The notes below the pieces were generated by a model. It did no database searches. It had not been told where the DNA came from and was given only the letters and a program-made list of their open reading frames with translations. A stretch of DNA of 21,775 nucleotides from a virus. The translations under genes and the position numbers were made by a program. This document shows, one piece after another, positions 20,244 through 21,775 of the stretch; positions within the stretch are counted from its first letter, which is position 1, and each line of letters begins with the position of its first letter. Where the stretch lies: positions 1 to 21,775 of the IMG/VR virus record IMGVR_UViG_3300032245_000575. One strand, given 5' to 3'.

Positions 20244-20872
20244 TTGAATGGACTCCGTCCACCCAGTAGTTTGTTCAACTCACGCAGGGCGTGGTCGCAT
20301 CTACGATCAGCGGTGGTAGCGTGACATTCTAAGATGCCACCAATCTTCTCCAAGGTAAGTCCCTCGTGGTAACGCAGTACTAGAATCTGCTGATCCTCAA
20401 CCTCTAGTTTAGGGTAAGCGTTCTTAATATCAATCAAGGTAGCAAGCAAGTTGCCACCTTCAGCAGGGCTAGATGATCCCTTAGGTTGGCCATCACGAAT
20501 CATCTCTTGTGCTTGTTCTAGTACACTGCCATCTACAATAGATGCAAGTACAAAAGGTAGCAGCTGTGCGATAGTGGCTGTCTCGTAGTAAGCCTCATCG
20601 CTGGTATGGTAGCCAGATCGTGTGGCCTTCTCCTTACGACAGTAGCGTTCAGCTACTCGTGTCATCTGCCACGCAAGCTTCTGTTCGTTATGCCTACGCT
20701 TCTCAGTATCAGGTTCACCCAGTTGGCTATTAACCCATTCGGATCTATTCATAGCCCAGAGCAAACACTCCTGCTTTACATCGTCACGATCTACAAACTT
20801 ACGGTACTTCTTGAATACCGTGTTGGCTACAGACGGAACAATGTCAAAGATACTGGGATGTATCTCAGTCAT
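20240..20872 (-). CDS. Sigma-70-like / HTH transcription regulator
   Basis: In this 210-aa protein, residues 18-45 with YRKFVDRDDVKQECLLWAMN resemble sigma region 2 helices. The C-terminal part, LEVEDQQILVLRYHEGLTLEKIGGILECHATTADRRCDHALREL (156-199), is a clear region 4-type helix-turn-helix. The linker (105-145) is long and low in motifs. It may direct host RNA polymerase to phage promoters or bind the repeats at 14035-14099. The ATG at 20872 overlaps the upstream gene by eight bases. Small sigma-like proteins are common in actinophages, but sigma function has to be shown. Confidence 0.7.
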   Translation of the reverse strand: MTEIHPSIFDIVPSVANTVFKKYRKFVDRDDVKQECLLWAMNRSEWVNSQLGEPDTEKRRHNEQKLAWQMTRVAERYCRKEKATRSGYHTSDEAYYETATIAQLLPFVLASIVDGSVLEQAQEMIRDGQPKGSSSPAEGGNLLATLIDIKNAYPKLEVEDQQILVLRYHEGLTLEKIGGILECHATTADRRCDHALRELNKLLGGRSPFK

Positions 20873-21254
20873 TCGGCCACTTACCGTCGAGATACATTAG
20901 TGCAATAGCAGAGTAGTTCATCATATCTAGGAATGAATCACGCAATGATTCGTTCTCAGGTGTAGCACCCTTTTCAATCAGGTGATTGATACGAGCAAGC
21001 TTGTCCCAGATACGCACACGCAAACCATTGAGTGGTCCGCCAGGGGAGCGAGCAATGTTGAGTGGTCCATAGTCACGGTGCTTCTTAAGAAGCAGGTTGC
21101 CAGCACCATCGAAGATCTCCCACATATCAGCTGCGAACTGATCTTTGCTTACTACCTTACTTGGATTGGCTTCACCAGAATACTTTCGTCCGTCTGATTG
21201 ACTCGTAGTATAATGAATCCAAGGTCGCTTAATAGGTTCAGGGTTTGTTGCCAT
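20865..21254 (-). CDS. DUF1599/Nmad1-like protein (nucleotide-modification associated)
   Basis: Residues 40-125 of this 129-aa protein read as an all-helical MazG-superfamily-like domain: KKHRDYGPLNIA (57-68), RVRIWDKLARINHLIEKG (79-96) and SLRDSFLDMMNYSAIALMYL (103-122), with D/E clusters typical of metal-binding nucleotide hydrolases. The pattern is that of DUF1599, called nucleotide modification associated domain 1. It may bind or hydrolyse a nucleotide. The first 35 residues are unstructured. The ATG is six bases after the primase stop with AGGTGAG upstream. Confidence 0.7.
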   Translation of the reverse strand: MATNPEPIKRPWIHYTTSQSDGRKYSGEANPSKVVSKDQFAADMWEIFDGAGNLLLKKHRDYGPLNIARSPGGPLNGLRVRIWDKLARINHLIEKGATPENESLRDSFLDMMNYSAIALMYLDGKWPND

Positions 21255-21260
21255 TCTTCG

Positions 21261-21775
21261 TTACTCACCTTTCGCTTCACCTACTAGCAAAGCTCGTGTG
21301 CTATCTGCACCGTAAGCCAAGTAGTAGTCGTTGATGTCCATACCTGGTGGTAGTGTAACAATAACTGAGTTCAAAACCTCAGTAGCCACACGCTTGGCAA
21401 ACTCTTGGCCAGGGTTGGATCCGTCCTCTTTAACATCGTTATCACCCACTACAAAGACTGTGTCATAACCGTTGAGCAGTTTACTAAAGTGTGGCTTCCA
21501 AGCCTGCACTCCTGGTACACCCACAGCTGGGATACCTAGCACACCGCTGGTGATCACAGTATCCAACTCGCCTTCACAGACCACGATATACGGACTGGTC
21601 ACTGTCACATCAACCACATTGTAAAGGTGCGCCTTCTGCCCTGTAGGGCTGCCATACTTAGGCTTGCCATCGTCTAGTCTGCGGAACTTAAAGCCTACGC
21701 AATGGTTCATTGCAGTGATGTAAGGGATAGAGATCCATCCCTCATACATCTCGTGACCATTGATAGGATCAGTGA
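21261..21775 (-). CDS. DNA primase, Toprim domain (partial, 5' end off window)
   Basis: The frame stays open to the window edge, so the N-terminus, expected to bear a zinc finger, is missing. The visible Toprim fold has catalytic Glu in VVCEGELDTVI, then GIPAVGVPGVQAW, then the DxD pair in VFVVGDNDVKEDG, and ends with PPGMDINDYYLAYG. The phrase GWISIPYI before it is typical of the strand leading into Toprim of phage primases. It may be a stand-alone primase or the primase part of a primase-helicase; the stop at 21261 makes a C-terminal helicase absent here. It is the first visible gene of this operon. Confidence 0.85.
   Translation of the reverse strand, partial: TDPINGHEMYEGWISIPYITAMNHCVGFKFRRLDDGKPKYGSPTGQKAHLYNVVDVTVTSPYIVVCEGELDTVITSGVLGIPAVGVPGVQAWKPHFSKLLNGYDTVFVVGDNDVKEDGSNPGQEFAKRVATEVLNSVIVTLPPGMDINDYYLAYGADSTRALLVGEAKGE

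Noticed and set aside
1-21775. tRNA genes, CRISPR arrays, insertion sequences, integrase and attachment site
   Set aside because: I saw no cloverleaf with a T-loop consensus, no repeat-spacer array, no transposase or recombinase motifs in any translated frame.

Overview
The window is one stretch of a tailed double-stranded DNA phage genome, with no bacterial chromosome genes in it. It holds a complete head and packaging block: terminase large subunit, portal, a very large virion protein, scaffold-like protein and major capsid protein. A dense early-type block of tiny genes, three DNA methyltransferases and part of a replication block make up the rest. The host is probably an actinobacterium of moderate GC, perhaps an uncultured aquatic one. 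This is inferred from many GTG starts, purine-rich Shine-Dalgarno sites, a peptidoglycan transglycosylase of actinobacterial flavour and several small proteins of actinophage type. No taxonomic marker gene is present, so the host call is tentative.

Layout: (1) 13365 down to 67, minus strand, is a tightly packed late operon. In transcription order it is terL, a basic 125-aa protein, a 59-aa protein, portal, 46-aa, 73-aa and 141-aa proteins, a 1544-aa putative internal/ejection protein, 303-aa and 396-aa structural proteins, scaffold and an N4-gp56-like capsid protein. It continues off the left edge, where a ribosome binding site for the next gene is visible at 1-10. Several junctions overlap as TAATG or GTGA, indicating translational coupling.

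(2) 13366-14274 is a 0.9-kb non-coding divergent region, the most structured DNA of the window. It has an array of seven short perfect hairpins, a G-rich strand-asymmetric block, tandem GCACCCT and CGACAGCTG repeats, four 15-bp iterons of the form GTAAGTTACCC-N4, and a 12-bp palindrome against an extended -10 box. It is a candidate combined origin, packaging and transcription-switch region.

(3) 14275-18636, plus strand, is a rightward operon of about seventeen genes. Nine have 60 codons or fewer. They include two single-span membrane micropeptides, a zinc-binding 60-aa protein, a secreted lytic transglycosylase overlapped out of frame by two other genes, and a translationally coupled run of C5-, N6-adenine- and C5-type methyltransferases. 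The unit ends in a strong hairpin terminator (18659-18708).

(4) 21775 down to 18703, minus strand, is an operon convergent on that terminator. It encodes a Toprim primase fragment, a DUF1599-like protein, a sigma-like regulator, a PD-(D/E)XK-like nuclease, two small proteins, an FmdB-type zinc ribbon and a class I SAM methyltransferase, nearly all linked by 4-bp ATGA/GTGA overlaps.
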